A stretch of 64,000 bases of DNA from Prochilodus magdalenae (Eukaryota > Chordata > Actinopteri > Characiformes > Prochilodontidae): assembly GCA_024036415.1 (NCBI GenBank), contig JAMWET010006788.1, positions 647,501 through 711,500 on the forward strand. Direction: 5' to 3'. This document shows, in pieces, positions 62,633 through 64,000 of this stretch (positions are counted from its first letter, which is position 1; each line of letters starts with the position of its first letter). A model generated the notes under the pieces. That model made no database searches and had not been told where the DNA came from. It saw nothing but the letters and a program-made list of their open reading frames with translations. The translations under genes and the position numbers were made by a program.

Positions 62633-64000
62633 GCCTCACTATAAACTGAGCCCTCATCGGCATTTCCATCTCTACAAACACAAACTCCCTGAAATACCTG
62701 TTCATGTTTTAAATCGCTCAAAAGATCCTGTATTGTGCTAACAGAGATCAGAAGTCATCTATTTTATGTTTGTTCATCTCATTTTGCATTTGTTAATATA
62801 ATACTGTACTTACATGGCAAGAATCATAATTAAAACCCATAGGTACGTTTGTCACAAGCAGAAAAAAAATATACACACACATATATATATGTATATGTAT
62901 GTATGTATGTGTATGACGCTTGTATCTGCAGCTCATGTACGCATATACAGTTTACATACAGCATAGCCGGTATGTTTTCTTACTTTCCTTCTGGGAGCCC
63001 TTACTGTTCCACTGCTGCCCACAATACAACTCAAGAAAACAGGTGCTAACTGCTTCTTGCTAGCATGCACAAAATACATTCACCTCAAAGCTTAAAAATC
63101 AAGGACATTGCCATGAACGATTGAGCGCCTGCTGTCCTCCGCAGCGATGACTAGTGCAGGAATGGTGCTGCTGATCGAATACATGCACCAGAACCTACGT
63201 TTCAGACATCTGCTACCCATAAGTTAGACTGCATGTGGAATTGAATGATGAATATGAACCTCAGAGATATTTTGGCATATGCGGAATGCGGTTAGCTTTC
63301 TTTGCCATTTCTTTAGGACAAATAAGAATGCCTTAAAAACAGCAATGGACTGCAAGGTGCGCTATTCTGTTCCCTGGATATCCTGTAGGGGGCATCTCGA
63401 AGCTTGCATTGCTGAATCTTTGGCAGTATCAAGTCAGCCAGCCACAGCACTTCAGCCGCACACGGAAAAGAGTAGGAGGCATTCAGAAGGACTCCACCAG
63501 TTCAAGGTTCTTCCCATAAGGTTTTGAAACAGCGTATAGTTTCTGCAGACTGTTCTTTTTATGGTAAAGATACTATAGGTCGATTTTATTTGGCTTTGAA
63601 ACTGATCTCAGCTCAGGGGGTTAGTAATCTCAGGCGTCCAGATACGATTATTTACTACTGCTGTCCTCTCAGTCAGCTATTGTAGTTTTTAGTGTTTGGT
63701 GCAAATATCTCAATGTGCTAAACCAAATGCTCTAGTTTTCAGACCTGCTCGGTATCAGCCATGCTTTTCAAAGTGGGAGAGAAACTACCCCTATGAAGGA
63801 GAGAAATCAGGATCCAGTATGTAGAAAGCAAACAGTAGGATTGTTTTTGATTATTTGGTGCTATCAAATATCACTCCCCTAAAGGAAAATGACCAGTTTT
63901 CCCATGCAATTGTCTTATAGTAATAGTACAGGTGCTTGATCACAGCGAAATAGCCTTATAGCTTACAAGGGCATCTTCATAAAGTATCTAATTAACAAGG
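62633..64000 (+). other. nav1 3' UTR and downstream sequence
   Basis: There is no further coding signal after the stop. An ATTAAA at 62829-62834 is a variant poly(A) signal candidate; no canonical AATAAA was found before the window end, so the 3' UTR may extend beyond it. A short TATG microsatellite lies at about 62885-62915. Nothing else was recognised. Confidence 0.5.

Overview
The window is vertebrate nuclear DNA, almost certainly from a teleost fish. The signs are one large split gene with GT/AG introns, tRNA-derived SINEs, several Tc1-type transposons, MITE-like elements and abundant TG/TA microsatellites. An otophysan fish (characin, catfish or electric-fish lineage) would fit the repeat styles, but this is a weak inference.

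The only gene I can support is nav1 (neuron navigator 1) on the + strand. Twenty-seven coding exons between 33052 and 62632 splice in one continuous frame with matching phases. They encode the NAV1 serine-rich linker, an SxIP-type microtubule-tip motif, two coiled-coil regions and the C-terminal AAA+ module (Walker A GPSGTGKT, Walker B VVVLDD, sensor-1-like TTN), ending at TGA 62630-62632. The exons for the NAV1 N-terminal part are not visible here. A GC-rich patch at about 23.04-23.31 kb holds an ATG and a GTGAGT donor whose phase fits the 33052 exon exactly. I propose it as an alternative promoter and first exon, giving a short isoform of 1,479 residues.

Layout: 1-23 kb has no recognised gene and is repeat-rich. 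It contains a Tc1-type end at the left edge, an L2/SINE-type tail, a solo LTR with a SINE nested in it and a 5-bp target duplication, a V-SINE-like copy, MITEs, an internally deleted Tc1 element, a fold-back repeat carrying a 14-bp minisatellite, a 31-bp minisatellite, very long TG tracts, TA tracts and a degenerate ~40-bp array. 23.0-23.3 kb is the candidate internal promoter. 23.3-33 kb is intron 1 with duplicated fold-back repeats and a second SINE. 33-62.6 kb is the nav1 coding body, including a 9-nt microexon and a 1,255-bp decayed Tc1 copy in an intron. 62.6-64 kb is 3' UTR and downstream sequence.

No second gene, RNA gene or novel multi-gene system was seen. The most interesting points are the phase-compatible alternative first exon with its upstream ORFs, the 9-nt microexon, the nested LTR/SINE insertion, and the several independent minisatellites.
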